Assembly: GCF_000720115.1 (NCBI RefSeq) | Contig: NZ_JOIR01000014.1 | Coordinates: forward strand, 182,700 to 246,699 | Source: Streptomyces sp. NRRL F-2580 | GTDB taxonomy: Bacteria; Actinomycetota; Actinomycetes; Streptomycetales; Streptomycetaceae | Reading direction: 5' to 3' | Length of the DNA stretch: 64,000 nt | In this document: positions 48,959 to 58,464 of the stretch, one piece after another | How positions within the stretch are numbered: position 1 is the first letter of the stretch | How the letters are laid out: each line of letters opens with the position of its first letter | The notes under the pieces: model-generated | Database searches by the model: none | The model's input: only the letters and a program-made list of their open reading frames with translations | Told to the model about the DNA's origin: nothing | Program-made: the position numbers and the translations under genes

Positions 48959-50370
48959 GCGGCCCGACCCGCCCCCGCCGTCAGCTCCTCCCACTCCGTC
49001 CGGTCCGGCCCCGCGTCGTGCGGGGCGTAGTCCGGCCGCTCGGCCAGCCAGCGCGCCACCCGGGCCTTGACCTCCGGATCCGCGTACGCCCGCTCCGGCG
49101 GCTCGGCCAGGTGCCGCACCCTCGCCCGCGCCCGCATCACCTCGGGGTCCTCCAGCGCGCAGTCGAACAGCGCGGCCGCCTCGCGCGCCGTCCCCGTCCG
49201 CCCGGCCCGGGTCGCGAACCGCTCCCCGATGGCCGCGTCGGCGACCACCTGGAAGTCGAACCACGGTTTCAGCGTCCGCACCGCCCAGTCGTGGTGATCG
49301 ACGGCGAACCGGGCCGATCCCGGGTCCCGGTGCGCCGTACGGGCCACCCGGCGCGCGGCCCACAGGGCGAGCGAGGTGCCCTGCCCCAGCGTCGGATTGG
49401 TGTGCGTGATCGAGTCGCCGACCGGCACCAGCCCGGTCACCACCGGACCGTGCTCGTCGACCAGCGCGCTCCACCGGTTGTCCAGGCTCGCCGTGGCCCG
49501 TACGTCCGACAGCGGCTCGGCCCCCAGGGCCAGCCAGGCCGCGCCGGGCGGGAAGGCACGGGCCGCCCGCTCGAAGACGGCGGGGTCGCGCAGCGCCGAG
49601 CGGGTGGTGTCCGAGGTGTGCACGAACAGCGTCACCGCGAACACCCGGTTGTCGGCCGGGAACACCGCGCACCCGGCGAAGGCGCCGCCGGTCACCGCCC
49701 AGGGCCGGCGCGGCCCCTCATCCATGCCCTCGGGCAGCCGGTACCAGCGGCAGAAGTACGCGAGCCCCGTGCGGTGCCGTTCCACGACGGGCGGCCGGCA
49801 ACCCGCCTCCGCCAGCCTGCGCTCGACTCCCCCGCGCCGCCCGCCCGCGTCCACCACGAGGTCCCCCTCGTAATTCCCCGCCTCGGTGGTCACACCCGTC
49901 ACCTGGATGCCCGGGTTCCCGGCCGGCCCCGGGACGGTGGTCAGGCCGGCGACCGGCTCCCCGTACCGGACGACGACGCCCGCCTCCGCGCGCAGGGCCG
50001 TCGTCAGCGCGCTCTCCAGCAGGATGCGCCGTGCCTGGAGCATGACGAGGTCCTCGTCGCCTGGGCGAGCGGGCGGCCGCTCCTCGAACCAGTCCAGCTC
50101 GTGCCGCTCCCGCGCACCGAGTCCGAGCATCTCCGCGTAGACGTCGGGCAGTTCGTCGCGCAGGACGCTGCGGGCGGCCCCGAGCAGCGCGTGCGGCTGG
50201 ACGGCCTGCGGTACGGTCGGCCGGCGCCAGCCGAAGAAGTCGCGGTCGAGGGCCGTGCCCGGAGCGCGCGAATCGCGCTCGAAGAGCTCCGCCGTGTGTC
50301 CGTGCCGCGCCGCGAGCAGGGCCATGGCCAGGCCTCCTACCCCTCCGCCGATGACCAGTACATGTGCCAT
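48847..50370 (-). CDS. FAD-dependent oxidoreductase (flavin monooxygenase/halogenase-like)
   Basis: A 507-residue flavoenzyme. FAD-binding GGGVGGLAMALLAARHG at the N-terminus (residues 7-23), a Glu/Arg pair after it, and the second FAD motif GDSITHTNPTLGQGTSLALW near 310 are typical of PHBH-like monooxygenases and geranylgeranyl-reductase/halogenase-like proteins. No halogenase WxWxIP motif is seen. The conserved part seems to end near TEWEEL; the final ~50 residues (AQPPEPAVPWVSEEPAVP...) are low-complexity. They are antisense to the LigC tail for 112 bp. Confidence 0.85.
   Translation of the reverse strand: MAHVLVIGGGVGGLAMALLAARHGHTAELFERDSRAPGTALDRDFFGWRRPTVPQAVQPHALLGAARSVLRDELPDVYAEMLGLGARERHELDWFEERPPARPGDEDLVMLQARRILLESALTTALRAEAGVVVRYGEPVAGLTTVPGPAGNPGIQVTGVTTEAGNYEGDLVVDAGGRRGGVERRLAEAGCRPPVVERHRTGLAYFCRWYRLPEGMDEGPRRPWAVTGGAFAGCAVFPADNRVFAVTLFVHTSDTTRSALRDPAVFERAARAFPPGAAWLALGAEPLSDVRATASLDNRWSALVDEHGPVVTGLVPVGDSITHTNPTLGQGTSLALWAARRVARTAHRDPGSARFAVDHHDWAVRTLKPWFDFQVVADAAIGERFATRAGRTGTAREAAALFDCALEDPEVMRARARVRHLAEPPERAYADPEVKARVARWLAERPDYAPHDAGPDRTEWEELTAGAGRAAQPPEPAVPWVSEEPAVPVVPVVPVVPAAGPSTSARS
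48881..48907. repeat. Three 9-bp tandem repeats shared by two overlapping genes
   Basis: GGCACCACA occurs three times. On the plus strand it encodes GTT repeats in the ligase tail; on the minus strand VVP/VPV-type repeats in the flavoenzyme tail. Because the period is 9 bp, copy changes keep both frames. Confidence 0.85.
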
Positions 50371-50513
50371 GGAGCGTCCCCCCGAACCATTGGACCGTCG
50401 GACCGTACGACGATCACACCGTCCAGAGCCTGCGCGGACGGACGGCGGCCGAAACCCGCACAGTTGTCCGATACGAGCCGTACGCGCCCGCCCGAGGGCC
50501 GGCCCGGCCCTGT

Positions 50514-51581
50514 TCAGCCGCTGACCAAGCCGGCCCCGGCCCCCGTACCCGCCGCCCCCGTACCCGCCGCCGCCGTACCCGCTCCCGTGCCCGCACGGTG
50601 GGCCGCCACGGCCCGGCGGGCCTCCTCCTCGATCAGGTCGGTGTTCACGGCGACGGCCGCCCGCACCCCCTGCGCCGCCGCGCCCGCGACCTGTTCCATC
50701 GGGGCGGTCACGTTGCCCGCCGCCCAGACCCCGCGCAGCGCGGTCGCGCCGGTCACCGGGTCCGACTCGACACAGGTGCCGATGGCGTGCCCGTCCCGCT
50801 CCACGACGGTGGTCGGCAGGCCCAGACTGGTCAGGACTCCCGAGCGGGCGGTGAACCGCGGGGCCACCACCAGGGCCGCGCACTCCACGCCGGAGCCGTC
50901 GGCCAGGGTCACCCCCGCCAGCCGGTCCTCCTCGACCGCGAGCCCGGTCACCTCTCCCTCGACGACCCGGACACCGAGGGCCGCCAGCAGCTCCCGCTCC
51001 GCGTCGGTGAGCCGCCAGGTGTGCGCCAGCAGGGTGGTCCGCTCGCTCCAGTGCCGCCAGAGCTGTGCCTGGTGCACCGCGACGGGTCCGTCGGCGAGCA
51101 CCGCGACCGGCAGGTCCCGGACCTCCCAACCGTGGCAGTACGGGCAGTGCAGCACGTCCCGGCCCCAGCGCGCCCCGATCCCCGGCACCGCGGGGAGCTC
51201 GTCGACCAGGCCGGTGGCGACCAGCAGTCGCCGCGCCCGGACGGTCGAGCCGTCCCCGCAACGGACGAGGAAGCCCCCGTCGGGCAGCCGGTCCGCGGCG
51301 ATGGCGGTGCCCGGCCTGATCTCGCCGCCGTAGCCGGCCACCTCGGCGCGCCCCCCGGCCAGCAGCGCGGCCGGGCTCTCCCCGTCCTGGCCGAGGTATC
51401 CGTGCAGGTGCGCGGCCGGAGCGTTGCGCGGGCTGCCGGAGTCGATCACCAGCACCGAACGGCGGGCCCGGACCAGCGTCAGCGCACCGGCGAGCCCGGC
51501 GGCCCCGCCTCCCACGACCACCACGTCGAACACGTCGTCCCCCACGTCGCCTGAATTCCTTGGTTCCCGTGCGTTGTCCAT
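50514..51581 (-). CDS. NAD(P)/FAD-dependent oxidoreductase (thioredoxin-reductase-like)
   Basis: A 355-residue thioredoxin-reductase-fold enzyme. It has VVVGGGAAGLAGALTLVRA (FAD binding, about 20-38), LLVATGLVDELP, and a redox pair CPYC in VLHCPYCHGWEV (about residue 147), followed by an NAD(P)-binding region. A C-terminal GVWAAGNVTAPMEQVAGAAA motif completes the FAD site. The CxxC placement is as in thioredoxin reductases, but the electron acceptor is unknown. The last ~30 residues are Gly/Thr/Ala repeats from a short tandem DNA repeat. It diverges from an XRE-cupin regulator, its likely controller. Confidence 0.88.
   Translation of the reverse strand: MDNAREPRNSGDVGDDVFDVVVVGGGAAGLAGALTLVRARRSVLVIDSGSPRNAPAAHLHGYLGQDGESPAALLAGGRAEVAGYGGEIRPGTAIAADRLPDGGFLVRCGDGSTVRARRLLVATGLVDELPAVPGIGARWGRDVLHCPYCHGWEVRDLPVAVLADGPVAVHQAQLWRHWSERTTLLAHTWRLTDAERELLAALGVRVVEGEVTGLAVEEDRLAGVTLADGSGVECAALVVAPRFTARSGVLTSLGLPTTVVERDGHAIGTCVESDPVTGATALRGVWAAGNVTAPMEQVAGAAAQGVRAAVAVNTDLIEEEARRAVAAHRAGTGAGTAAAGTGAAGTGAGAGLVSG
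50541..50598. repeat. Imperfect GC-rich tandem repeat encoding a Gly/Ala/Thr tail
   Basis: CCCGTACCCGCCGCC-type units recur three to four times with small variations. On the minus strand they produce the AGTGAGTA-type tail of the oxidoreductase. Confidence 0.6.
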
Positions 51582-51611
51582 GCCTCCGAGGGTCCGCGCG
51601 CAGGCGCCCGC

Positions 51612-51641
51612 TTGACAAATGTTCTTGCCGAAGTGGCAAAT
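51612..51641 (+). promoter_or_regulatory. Promoter of the XRE-cupin gene, likely leaderless, with embedded dyad
   Basis: TTGACA (51612-51617) and GCAAAT (51636-51641) with 18-bp spacing. A start site 7 bp downstream would coincide with the ATG at 51648. A dyad TTGCC-GAAGT-GGCAA (51625-51639) lies between the boxes and overlaps the -10, so it is a good autoregulatory operator candidate. Confidence 0.55.
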
Positions 51642-51647
51642 GGAGCC

Positions 51648-52268
51648 ATGGCCACCGAGGAGCAGGACGAGGAACTCGCCGGCGTGCTCACCGCCGTGGG
51701 CCCGCGCCTGCGCGCCCTGCGCCGGCAGCGCGGCACCACGCTGGCCCAGCTCAGCGAGACCACCGGGATCTCCCTCTCCACCCTCTCCCGGCTGGAGTCC
51801 GGACAGCGCAGGCCGACGCTGGAGCTGCTGCTTCCGCTGGCCAGGGCGCACCGGGTGGCGCTCGACGAGCTGGTCGGCGCCCCGGAGACCGGGGATCCCC
51901 GGGTCCGCCCGCGCCCCTTCGTCCGGCACGGCAGCACCTATGTGCCGCTGACCCGCAAGTTCAGCGGGGTGCACGCCTTCAAGCAGATCCTCCCGCCCCT
52001 CGAAAGCCCACCGCCCGAGCCGCCCGAACTCCAGGTCCACGAGGGCTACGAGTGGCTGTACGTGCTGTCCGGGCGCATCCGGCTGCTGCTCGGCGAGCAC
52101 GACCTCGTCCTCGGCCCCGGCGAGGCCGCCGAGTTCGACACGCGCACCCCGCACGCCTTCTTCAACGCGGGGCCGCGGGCAGCGGAGTTCCTCAGTCTCT
52201 TCGGCCCCCAGGGCGAACGGATCCACGTCCGCGCCCGGCCCACCACTTCACCGGAAGGACGTCCATGA
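51648..52268 (+). CDS. XRE-family regulator with C-terminal cupin domain
   Basis: A 206-residue regulator. The N-terminal HTH (LRALRRQRGTTLAQLSETTGISLSTLSRLESGQRRPTLELL) is followed by a cupin barrel: HEGYEWLYVLSGRIRLLLGE and VLGPGEAAEFDTRTPHAF supply the metal/ligand site, though the usual cupin His pattern is only partly present. The gene overlaps the NUDIX gene by 4 bp and diverges from the thioredoxin-reductase-like gene, so it probably controls both. An ATG at 51612 lies upstream, but the TTGACA promoter there makes 51648 the better choice. Confidence 0.88.
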   Translation: MATEEQDEELAGVLTAVGPRLRALRRQRGTTLAQLSETTGISLSTLSRLESGQRRPTLELLLPLARAHRVALDELVGAPETGDPRVRPRPFVRHGSTYVPLTRKFSGVHAFKQILPPLESPPPEPPELQVHEGYEWLYVLSGRIRLLLGEHDLVLGPGEAAEFDTRTPHAFFNAGPRAAEFLSLFGPQGERIHVRARPTTSPEGRP

Positions 52269-52828
52269 CCACCACCGGAGAGCGCCCCGAGCGGGCCGTG
52301 CCGCAGCCCAACGCCGTCGTCGGCGTGGGGCTGGTCGTCATCGGCCCGGACGGGCGGGTGCTGCTCGGCCAGGCACACGACGGCCGCTGGGAACTGCCGG
52401 GCGGCAAGGTCGACCCCGGGGAGGGCTTCGAACAGGCCGCGGCACGGGAGCTCTCCGAGGAGACGGATCTGCGCGCGGCCCCCGAGGCGATCCGCGTCCT
52501 CTCCGTCCAGATCGACGCGAAGTCCGGCCTGACCCGGCTGACGGCGGCCGCCGTCACCACCTCGGCGGAGGGGGTCCCCGCCGTCACCGAGCCGCACAAG
52601 ATCGCCCGCTGGCAGTGGTTCGCGCCGGCCGAGATCCCCGCGGCCCTGTACGCGCCGTCGGCGGCCGTGCTGCGCAGCTGGCGCCCGGACCTCGCGAGCC
52701 TGCCGCACGTCCCCTCGTACGACTACCCCACCACGAGCCCGGACCCGGCCCCGAGCGCGACTCCGAACACGGGCCCGGCCCCGAGCGCGACTCCGAACGC
52801 GGGCACGCGCCCGGCCGCGAGCGCCTGA
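52265..52828 (+). CDS. NUDIX hydrolase
   Basis: A 187-residue protein with a complete Nudix box (GGKVDPGEGFEQAAARELSE then ETDL; about residues 45-68), matching GX5EX7REUXEEXGU. It hydrolyses nucleoside diphosphates linked to another moiety; the substrate is unknown. Its start ATG overlaps the TGA of the XRE-cupin gene (ATGA). The tail is Pro/Ser/Ala repeats (SATPNTGPAPSATPN), encoded by two near-identical 27-bp units (about 52742-52800). Confidence 0.9.
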   Translation: MTTTGERPERAVPQPNAVVGVGLVVIGPDGRVLLGQAHDGRWELPGGKVDPGEGFEQAAARELSEETDLRAAPEAIRVLSVQIDAKSGLTRLTAAAVTTSAEGVPAVTEPHKIARWQWFAPAEIPAALYAPSAAVLRSWRPDLASLPHVPSYDYPTTSPDPAPSATPNTGPAPSATPNAGTRPAASA

Positions 52829-52859
52829 GACCTCTCGAAGCGGCGCAGTCGGCCCGGCC

Positions 52860-53525
52860 TCAGGCCGTGAAGGTCGTCGCCACCGTCACGGCCGTCACGG
52901 CCACCATCGCGGCCTGTATGTCGCGGATGGCCGCCCGGACACTCTCGGCCGCCCACTGACCGGCGGCTATCTCCGCCGTCCTCGGGGCCACCGCGTCGCG
53001 GCGCCGGTCCGGGAACGCCAGCCGGTGCAGGCCCGTCGCGTGGATCAGCGCGATGAGGCCGGCCGTCCGCTCGTCCGGCTCGGTGCCCTCGATGACGACG
53101 GCGCGCAGCCGCTCCCGCAGTGCGCGCTCGGCTGCGCCGTCGGTCTCGGGGTAGCGCTTGTGCGGGAACATCCCGAGCACCTTGTGCACTTCCGCCGTCA
53201 CCAGTCCCCGCTCGACCAGGCGGTCCACCGCGGCGCCGACCGCCTTGGTCTGGTCCCTGGTCAGCCAGTCCGTCACCCGGCGCTTGGCGCGTCCGCGCAG
53301 CCAGGCCTCCATCGACACGATCCGGCCGTCGAGCAGTTCTTCCCCGGTGGGCGTGGTGTCGTGCAGCTCCAGGTACTTGTCGGCCACCGACACCCGCTCG
53401 GCCATGACCAGTTCGAGCAGGATCGCGCCCGCGGCGGCCCAGCCCGCCGACTGGCGCCGGCGCGTCTCTCCGGACTCGTCGTCCAGGGAGAGCAGCACGA
53501 TCTCCTCGGCCAGCGTGATTCCCAT
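52860..53525 (-). CDS. GPP34-family (GOLPH3/Vps74-like) phosphoprotein
   Basis: A 221-residue protein starting ITLAEEIVLLSLDDESGETR, the typical first beta-helix segment of GPP34 domains, followed by GAILLELVMAERVSV and DWLTRDQTKAVGAAVDRLVERGLV. In eukaryotes this fold binds PI4P at the Golgi; in Streptomyces it is common and of unknown function. A hydrophobic C-terminus (ESVRAAIRDIQAAMVAVTAVTVATTF) may touch membrane. Convergent with the NUDIX gene and separated by about 110 bp from the MFS gene on the same strand. Confidence 0.88.
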   Translation of the reverse strand: MGITLAEEIVLLSLDDESGETRRRQSAGWAAAGAILLELVMAERVSVADKYLELHDTTPTGEELLDGRIVSMEAWLRGRAKRRVTDWLTRDQTKAVGAAVDRLVERGLVTAEVHKVLGMFPHKRYPETDGAAERALRERLRAVVIEGTEPDERTAGLIALIHATGLHRLAFPDRRRDAVAPRTAEIAAGQWAAESVRAAIRDIQAAMVAVTAVTVATTFTA

Positions 53526-53635
53526 GTCCGCTCCCCCGTCCGCCGTACTCCACACGTGTCGTCGGGGAGGACGTCCGACAGCCGACGGAAGTTCCGATTC
53601 CGGTACGTATCCGACCGGCGCCCACTCCCGCCCCG

Positions 53636-55696
53636 CTACGTCCGCACCACCACCTTCGGCGCGAAGTTCCCCTCGCCCAGATCCTCGGCCAGCAGTCGCT
53701 TCGCGATCGCGTCCGCCGCCACCCGCAGTTCGGCGCTCCGCGGCCGCCCCTTGTCCTTCTCCAGCTGGTCGCCGAGCCACTCGGCCCACGCCGCCGAGAT
53801 GATCGCGGCCTCCCGCTGCCCGGCCCGGGTGAGGGAGAAGAAGCTGCCCTCGCGGCTGAGGTAGCCCTCCTCCGTCATCCGGTCGAAGACCGGGAGGAGC
53901 ACCTCCGGCGGCACCGACCGGCGCGCCGCGATCAGCCCGATGCTGGCGGTGCCGACCGTCCGGGTCATCAGCTCCACCTGCATCACCGTCCACGCGCCCG
54001 CGATGTCCAGCCGGGTGTCGGAGGCCCCGACGATCGCGCGCGCCGTGTCGGCTCCCATGTTCCGTACGAGTTTGCCGACCGCCAGCTCCAGCAGCTTGGC
54101 CGAATTCCCGCTGGCCGTGGCCGGGGAGGCGAATCCGTCGCCCATGTCCGTGGAGCCGGCCCGGGCACTGTCGCGCAGCTTGACCTGTTTGAGGAAGAGC
54201 CCGGCGACGAACCCGAAGACCGCCACCGGCACGGTCCAGAGGAACACCGTGTGCAGGGCCTCCGCGTACGCGTCGATGATCGGAGCCGCGGCCTCCGGAC
54301 TGAGCCGGTGCACTCCTTCGGGGGTCGACGCGGCCTCGGCCAGCCGTGCCGGGTCCTGCCCGGTGATCCGCGCCGCCTCCGCGATCCCCGCCTTCAGTTC
54401 CGGCCCGAGGTGGTTCGCGTAGATCGTCCCGAAGACCGCCGTGCCGAAGGCGCTGCCGAGCGTACGGAAGAAGGTGACCCCGGAGGTGGCGGTGCCCAGG
54501 TCGGCGTAGTCGACGGTGTTCTGCACGGCGATCGTCAGGACCTGCATGGACAGGCCGATGCCCGTGCCGAGCACGAACATGTACAGCGATTCCAGCAGGG
54601 TGCTGGTCCCCGGTTGCATCCGCGACAGCAGGTACAGGCCGACTCCGGTGACCGCGTTGCCGACGATGGGGAAGATCCGGTACTGGCCGGTCTTGCTCAC
54701 GACGTTGCCGCTGAAGACGGAGGCGATCAGCAGTCCGAAGACCATGGGCAGGGTCCGGACACCCGAGATGGTGGCCGAGTCCCCGTCGACGTACTGGAGG
54801 TAGGTGGGCAGGAAGGTCATCGCACCGAGCATCGCGAACCCGACGACGAAGCTCAGCACGGAGCACACGGCGAAGACCGGATTGCCGAAGAGCCGCATCG
54901 GCAGCATCGGTTCCGCGGCCCGCGTCTCGACGAGGCAGAACAGGGCCAGCGCGACGACGCCGAGCACGAACAGGCCGATGATCGTCGGCGAGGTCCAGGC
55001 GTACTCGTTCCCGCCCCAGCTGGTGGCCAGGATCAGCGCGCTCGCGCCGACCGCGACCAGCGCGATGCCCAGGTAGTCGATGACCGGCTTGCCCGAGGAC
55101 TTCACCACCGGGATCGTCTTGGCGGCCGCGATGACCACGAGGACGGCGATCGGGACGTTCACGTAGAAGCACCACCGCCAGCTCAGCTGGTCGGTGAAGA
55201 ACCCGCCGAGCAGCGGTCCGATCACGGTCGCGACGCCGAAGACGGCGCCGATCATGCCCTGGTACTTGCCGCGTTCGCGCAGCGGCACCACGTCGGCGAT
55301 CAGCGCCATGGCGGTGACCATCAGGCCACCGGCTCCGACGCCCTGGACGCCGCGCCACACGATCAGGAACGTCATGTTGCCGGACAGGCCGCACAGGAAG
55401 GAGCCGCTGATGAAGACGATCGCGGAGATCTGGAAGATGAGCTTTCGGCCGTACAGGTCGCCGAACTTGCCCACCAGGACGGTCGACACGGTCTCGGCGA
55501 GCAGGTAGGAGGTCACCACCCACGACATGTGGTCCCCGCCGCCGAGGTCCCCCACGATCGTGGGCAGGGCGGTGCCGACGATCGTCTGGTCGAGCGCCGC
55601 GAGCAGCACTCCCAGCATGATCGTGCCGAAGATGATGTTGCGCTGCCGCCGGTCGAGCACGGGTGGCGCGGCGTCTACGGCAGGAGCAGTGGTCAC
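53636..55696 (-). CDS. DHA2-type MFS multidrug exporter with C-terminal MarR-like winged-helix domain
   Basis: A 686-residue protein. Residues ~18-540 form a 14-helix DHA2 exporter ([20 protein letters not shown] motif D1 near the first helix; [46 protein letters not shown] motif C). After the last helix ([10 protein letters not shown]) comes a soluble ~140-residue tail: [20 protein letters not shown], then a winged-helix-like part ([33 protein letters not shown]...[20 protein letters not shown]) that resembles MarR. Proton-driven drug efflux is expected. GTG at 55696 begins [12 protein letters not shown]; the earlier frame is not needed. Confidence 0.88.
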   Translation of the reverse strand: MTTAPAVDAAPPVLDRRQRNIIFGTIMLGVLLAALDQTIVGTALPTIVGDLGGGDHMSWVVTSYLLAETVSTVLVGKFGDLYGRKLIFQISAIVFISGSFLCGLSGNMTFLIVWRGVQGVGAGGLMVTAMALIADVVPLRERGKYQGMIGAVFGVATVIGPLLGGFFTDQLSWRWCFYVNVPIAVLVVIAAAKTIPVVKSSGKPVIDYLGIALVAVGASALILATSWGGNEYAWTSPTIIGLFVLGVVALALFCLVETRAAEPMLPMRLFGNPVFAVCSVLSFVVGFAMLGAMTFLPTYLQYVDGDSATISGVRTLPMVFGLLIASVFSGNVVSKTGQYRIFPIVGNAVTGVGLYLLSRMQPGTSTLLESLYMFVLGTGIGLSMQVLTIAVQNTVDYADLGTATSGVTFFRTLGSAFGTAVFGTIYANHLGPELKAGIAEAARITGQDPARLAEAASTPEGVHRLSPEAAAPIIDAYAEALHTVFLWTVPVAVFGFVAGLFLKQVKLRDSARAGSTDMGDGFASPATASGNSAKLLELAVGKLVRNMGADTARAIVGASDTRLDIAGAWTVMQVELMTRTVGTASIGLIAARRSVPPEVLLPVFDRMTEEGYLSREGSFFSLTRAGQREAAIISAAWAEWLGDQLEKDKGRPRSAELRVAADAIAKRLLAEDLGEGNFAPKVVVRT

Positions 55697-55821
55697 CCTC
55701 GCACTCTCACAGCGCACCCGCCCCACCGCATGCGGCGCTGCGCCGTACGGGGGGCCCGGCGGCCTGCCGCGCCCGACCGCCGGCGCGGCCACGTCGGCGC
55801 GGGCAGGTCAGCGCCGGCAGG

Positions 55822-57177
55822 TCAGCGCAGGTACGCCAGCCCCGGGTGCTCCGCCGCGTACCCGTCGAGCAGCCGCCGCGCCACGGCCACGGAGTCCACC
55901 AGCGGGTGCAGCGCGAAGGCCTTGACCGCGGCCGCCCGGGACCCGCTCGCCGCGGCCGCCAGGACCTCCCGTTCGACCGCCTTGACGGCCGTCACGAGCC
56001 CCACCGCGTGCAGCGGCAGCTGTGCGACGCCGACCGGGTGGGCGCCGTTCGCGTCGACCAGGCAGGGCACCTCGATGACCGCCTCGGCGTCCAGGACCGA
56101 CAGCGTCGAACCGTTGCGGACGTTCAGGATCAGGGTCGCCCGCTCGTCCCGGGCGATGGCCCGCATCAGCGCGAGCGCGACCTTCTCGTACCCGCCGGAC
56201 TCCAGGTCGCTCTCGTCGCGCTCGCCGACGCCGGCCGCCTCGCGGTTCTCGGCCATGTACGTGGCCTCGCGCTCGGCCCGGGTCCGGTCCCAGGCGGCCA
56301 GCGCCGCCCCGGCCGGCTGCCCGTCCCGGCCGGCCTCGGCGTAGAAGCCGCGCTGCTGGTCGCGCAGGAAGGCCCCGCGGGTCTGCTCGGCCTCCTGATA
56401 GGCCCGTACGGTGTCACGGTTGAAGTAGTAGTAGTGCAGGTACTCGTTGGGGATCGCCCCGAGGGAGCGCAGCCACTCGGCCCCGAAGAGCCGGCCCTCC
56501 TCGAAGGACTCCAGGGCCTTGGTGTCGGCCAGCAGCCGGGGCAGTTCGTCGCGGCCGCCGATGCGCAGCCCGCGCACCCAGCCCAGGTGGTTGAGGCCGA
56601 CGTAGTCGATCCAGGCCTCCTCCGGCCGGGCCCCGAGCAGCCGGGCGACGCGCCGGCCGAGTCCCACGGGGGAATCGCAGATGCCGATCACCCGCTCGCC
56701 GAGCTCCTCGGCCATGGCCTCGGTGACCAGTCCGGCCGGGTTGGTGAAGTTGATGACCCACGCCTCGGGGGCGACGCGGGCGATGCGGCGCGCGATCGCG
56801 CGGGCCACCGGCACGGTCCGCAGCCCGTACGCGATCCCGCCCGCGCCCACCGTCTCCTGGCCCAGCACCCCCTCGGCGAGGGCGATCCGCTCGTCCGCGG
56901 CGCGGCCTTCCAGGCCGCCGACGCGGATGGCCGAAAAGACGAAGTCCGCCCCGCGCAGGGCCTCGTCGAGGTCCCCGGTGGCCGTGACGGCCGGGGCGTC
57001 GGGTACGCCGGCGGCCTCGGCCTGGTCACGGAGGACGCGGGCCATGGCGGTGAGCCGCGCCGGGTCCTCGTCGTACAGCGTCACATGGGACACCCGGCCC
57101 TCGGCGTGGTCGCCGAGCAGCGCTCCGTAGACGAGCGGCACCCGGAAGCCGCCCCCGCCGAGGATCGTCAGCCGCAC
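55822..57177 (-). CDS. Family 4 glycoside hydrolase (6-phospho-beta-glucosidase type)
   Basis: A 451-residue NAD-dependent GH4 enzyme. The N-terminus TILGGGGFRVPLVYGALLG is the Rossmann NAD loop. Also visible are FSAIRVGGLEGRAADERIAL and GQETVGAGGIAYGLRTVPV, then the metal-binding CDSPVGLGRRVARL and GLNHLGWVRG regions. GH4 enzymes cleave glycosides by an oxidation-elimination mechanism needing NAD and Mn. The 6-phospho-beta preference is inferred from overall similarity only. GTG start with AGGGAC upstream. No PTS or sugar transporter is nearby. Confidence 0.88.
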   Translation of the reverse strand: MRLTILGGGGFRVPLVYGALLGDHAEGRVSHVTLYDEDPARLTAMARVLRDQAEAAGVPDAPAVTATGDLDEALRGADFVFSAIRVGGLEGRAADERIALAEGVLGQETVGAGGIAYGLRTVPVARAIARRIARVAPEAWVINFTNPAGLVTEAMAEELGERVIGICDSPVGLGRRVARLLGARPEEAWIDYVGLNHLGWVRGLRIGGRDELPRLLADTKALESFEEGRLFGAEWLRSLGAIPNEYLHYYYFNRDTVRAYQEAEQTRGAFLRDQQRGFYAEAGRDGQPAGAALAAWDRTRAEREATYMAENREAAGVGERDESDLESGGYEKVALALMRAIARDERATLILNVRNGSTLSVLDAEAVIEVPCLVDANGAHPVGVAQLPLHAVGLVTAVKAVEREVLAAAASGSRAAAVKAFALHPLVDSVAVARRLLDGYAAEHPGLAYLR

Positions 57178-57360
57178 GTCCCTACCGCCCTTCGCCCGTG
57201 CCGGTGCAGCGGCCACCGCGGGTGCCGGTGGCCGTGGCAGCTCCCGTGGCCGGTCCCCGCACCACGATCGTGCCCGCGGCGGCTCCGGCGGCTCCCGTGC
57301 CACGATCGGTGACACGGAACCCGCTGCGCGCGCCCGCCGGCACCAGTCTGCCCCGGCCGG

Positions 57361-58350
57361 TCAGTCCTCCAGCGACGGCACGGCGCGCAGCCTGGCGCCC
57401 TGCTGGTGCGCGACTGCGCCACCGCCCCGTACGGGACCCACCGGGGCGCCCTGCGGCGCCGACAGGATCAGGGTGATCCGCGTCAGCCCCATCTCGTCCA
57501 GCATCCGGCTGGTCTCGGCCACCATCCGGCAGCGCACCAGCCCCCACTGCGGGTCGGGGTGGCGCACGGTGCGCACCGCCCCGTCCATCTCGGCGGCCTC
57601 GGCCCCGCGCATGCTCAGCCAGTGCGGCACCCCGTACCGGTACGCGGCCTCCATGAACGGGTCACGGGCCACCTCCTGGCGGATGCTGCGCAGCCCCTCG
57701 TCCTCGGGAGCGGCGGCCAGCGCGGCCGCGAACCGGGCCAGCAGCGGTACGCACCAGCCCGGTTCGTGGTCCTCCAGCACGCCCGCCGCGTCCGGGTGGA
57801 ACAGCACGAAGCGCAGGAAGTTGTCGTCCGGCAGGGCCGTCGGGTGCGGTCGTACGGACTGGAAGAGCTGGTCGAAGGCAGAGTTGGTGAGTGCGACGTC
57901 CCACCGGTGGTCCACCAGGAAGCTCGGGTAGGGCACCGACTCCATGAGGGCCGCGTAGTCGCACAGGTAGTCGCGCTGCGCCGGGTCCTCGGGCAGCCGG
58001 TTCTCCTCGGCCGCCCGCCACGTGGGCGGCGGGTCGCGGTCGACCATGACGCGGAACAGCCAGAAGCACTGCCGCTCGCTCATCTCCAAGGCCTCGGCCA
58101 GGGCGAGCAGTTTGCGGTCCGTCCACTCCTTGACGAGGCCGCGTTCCCAGTTTCCGTACGCGCGCACGCTGATGCGCAGCCGGGCGGCGAGGTCCTCCTG
58201 GCTCAGCCCCAGCTCCTCGCGGCGCTGGCGCAAAATCTCCTTGCGCCGCTCCGACCGCACGACGCCTCGTGCGGACTCCTCGCCCGCAAGGCGCTCCTCA
58301 CCGGTTCGGGCGAGGCCATCGGACGGGCCCACCGCTGCGAGATGTGGCAC
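57361..58350 (-). CDS. MmyB-like XRE transcriptional regulator
   Basis: A 329-residue regulator. HTH at about residues 36-95 (LRQRREELGLSQEDLAARLRISVRAYGNWERG). The C-terminal part contains the MmyB-like ligand-binding segment (VPYPSFLVDHRWDVALTNSAFDQLFQ and a DDNFLRFVLFHP region), as in regulators of antibiotic clusters. It is preceded by a GTG start with GGGGGAG at 6 nt. It is divergent from the HTH gene at 58567, and the two share a 216-bp promoter region full of TGTGGC half-sites. The relation to the protease/membrane module is positional only. Confidence 0.85.
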   Translation of the reverse strand: MPHLAAVGPSDGLARTGEERLAGEESARGVVRSERRKEILRQRREELGLSQEDLAARLRISVRAYGNWERGLVKEWTDRKLLALAEALEMSERQCFWLFRVMVDRDPPPTWRAAEENRLPEDPAQRDYLCDYAALMESVPYPSFLVDHRWDVALTNSAFDQLFQSVRPHPTALPDDNFLRFVLFHPDAAGVLEDHEPGWCVPLLARFAAALAAAPEDEGLRSIRQEVARDPFMEAAYRYGVPHWLSMRGAEAAEMDGAVRTVRHPDPQWGLVRCRMVAETSRMLDEMGLTRITLILSAPQGAPVGPVRGGGAVAHQQGARLRAVPSLED

Positions 58351-58396
58351 CGAGAGCTCCCCCTCCTCCGGTCTGGATCTTCATTTCCGTGTGGCG

Positions 58397-58454
58397 ATCC
58401 TGCTACCGACTTCATTCGAGTGTCAACTATTGTGGCAATTCCAGCCTCTTGACA
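58397..58454. promoter_or_regulatory. Back-to-back promoters of the two divergent HTH regulators
   Basis: Minus strand: TTGACA (complement of 58421-58426) and CAGGAT (complement of 58397-58402) with 18-bp spacing point to the MmyB-like gene. Plus strand: a second TTGACA at 58449-58454 points to the gene at 58567. The -35 boxes are 22 bp apart, and ATTG-TGG-CAAT (58429-58439) lies between them. Confidence 0.6.
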
Positions 58455-58464
58455 GCTCATTCCC

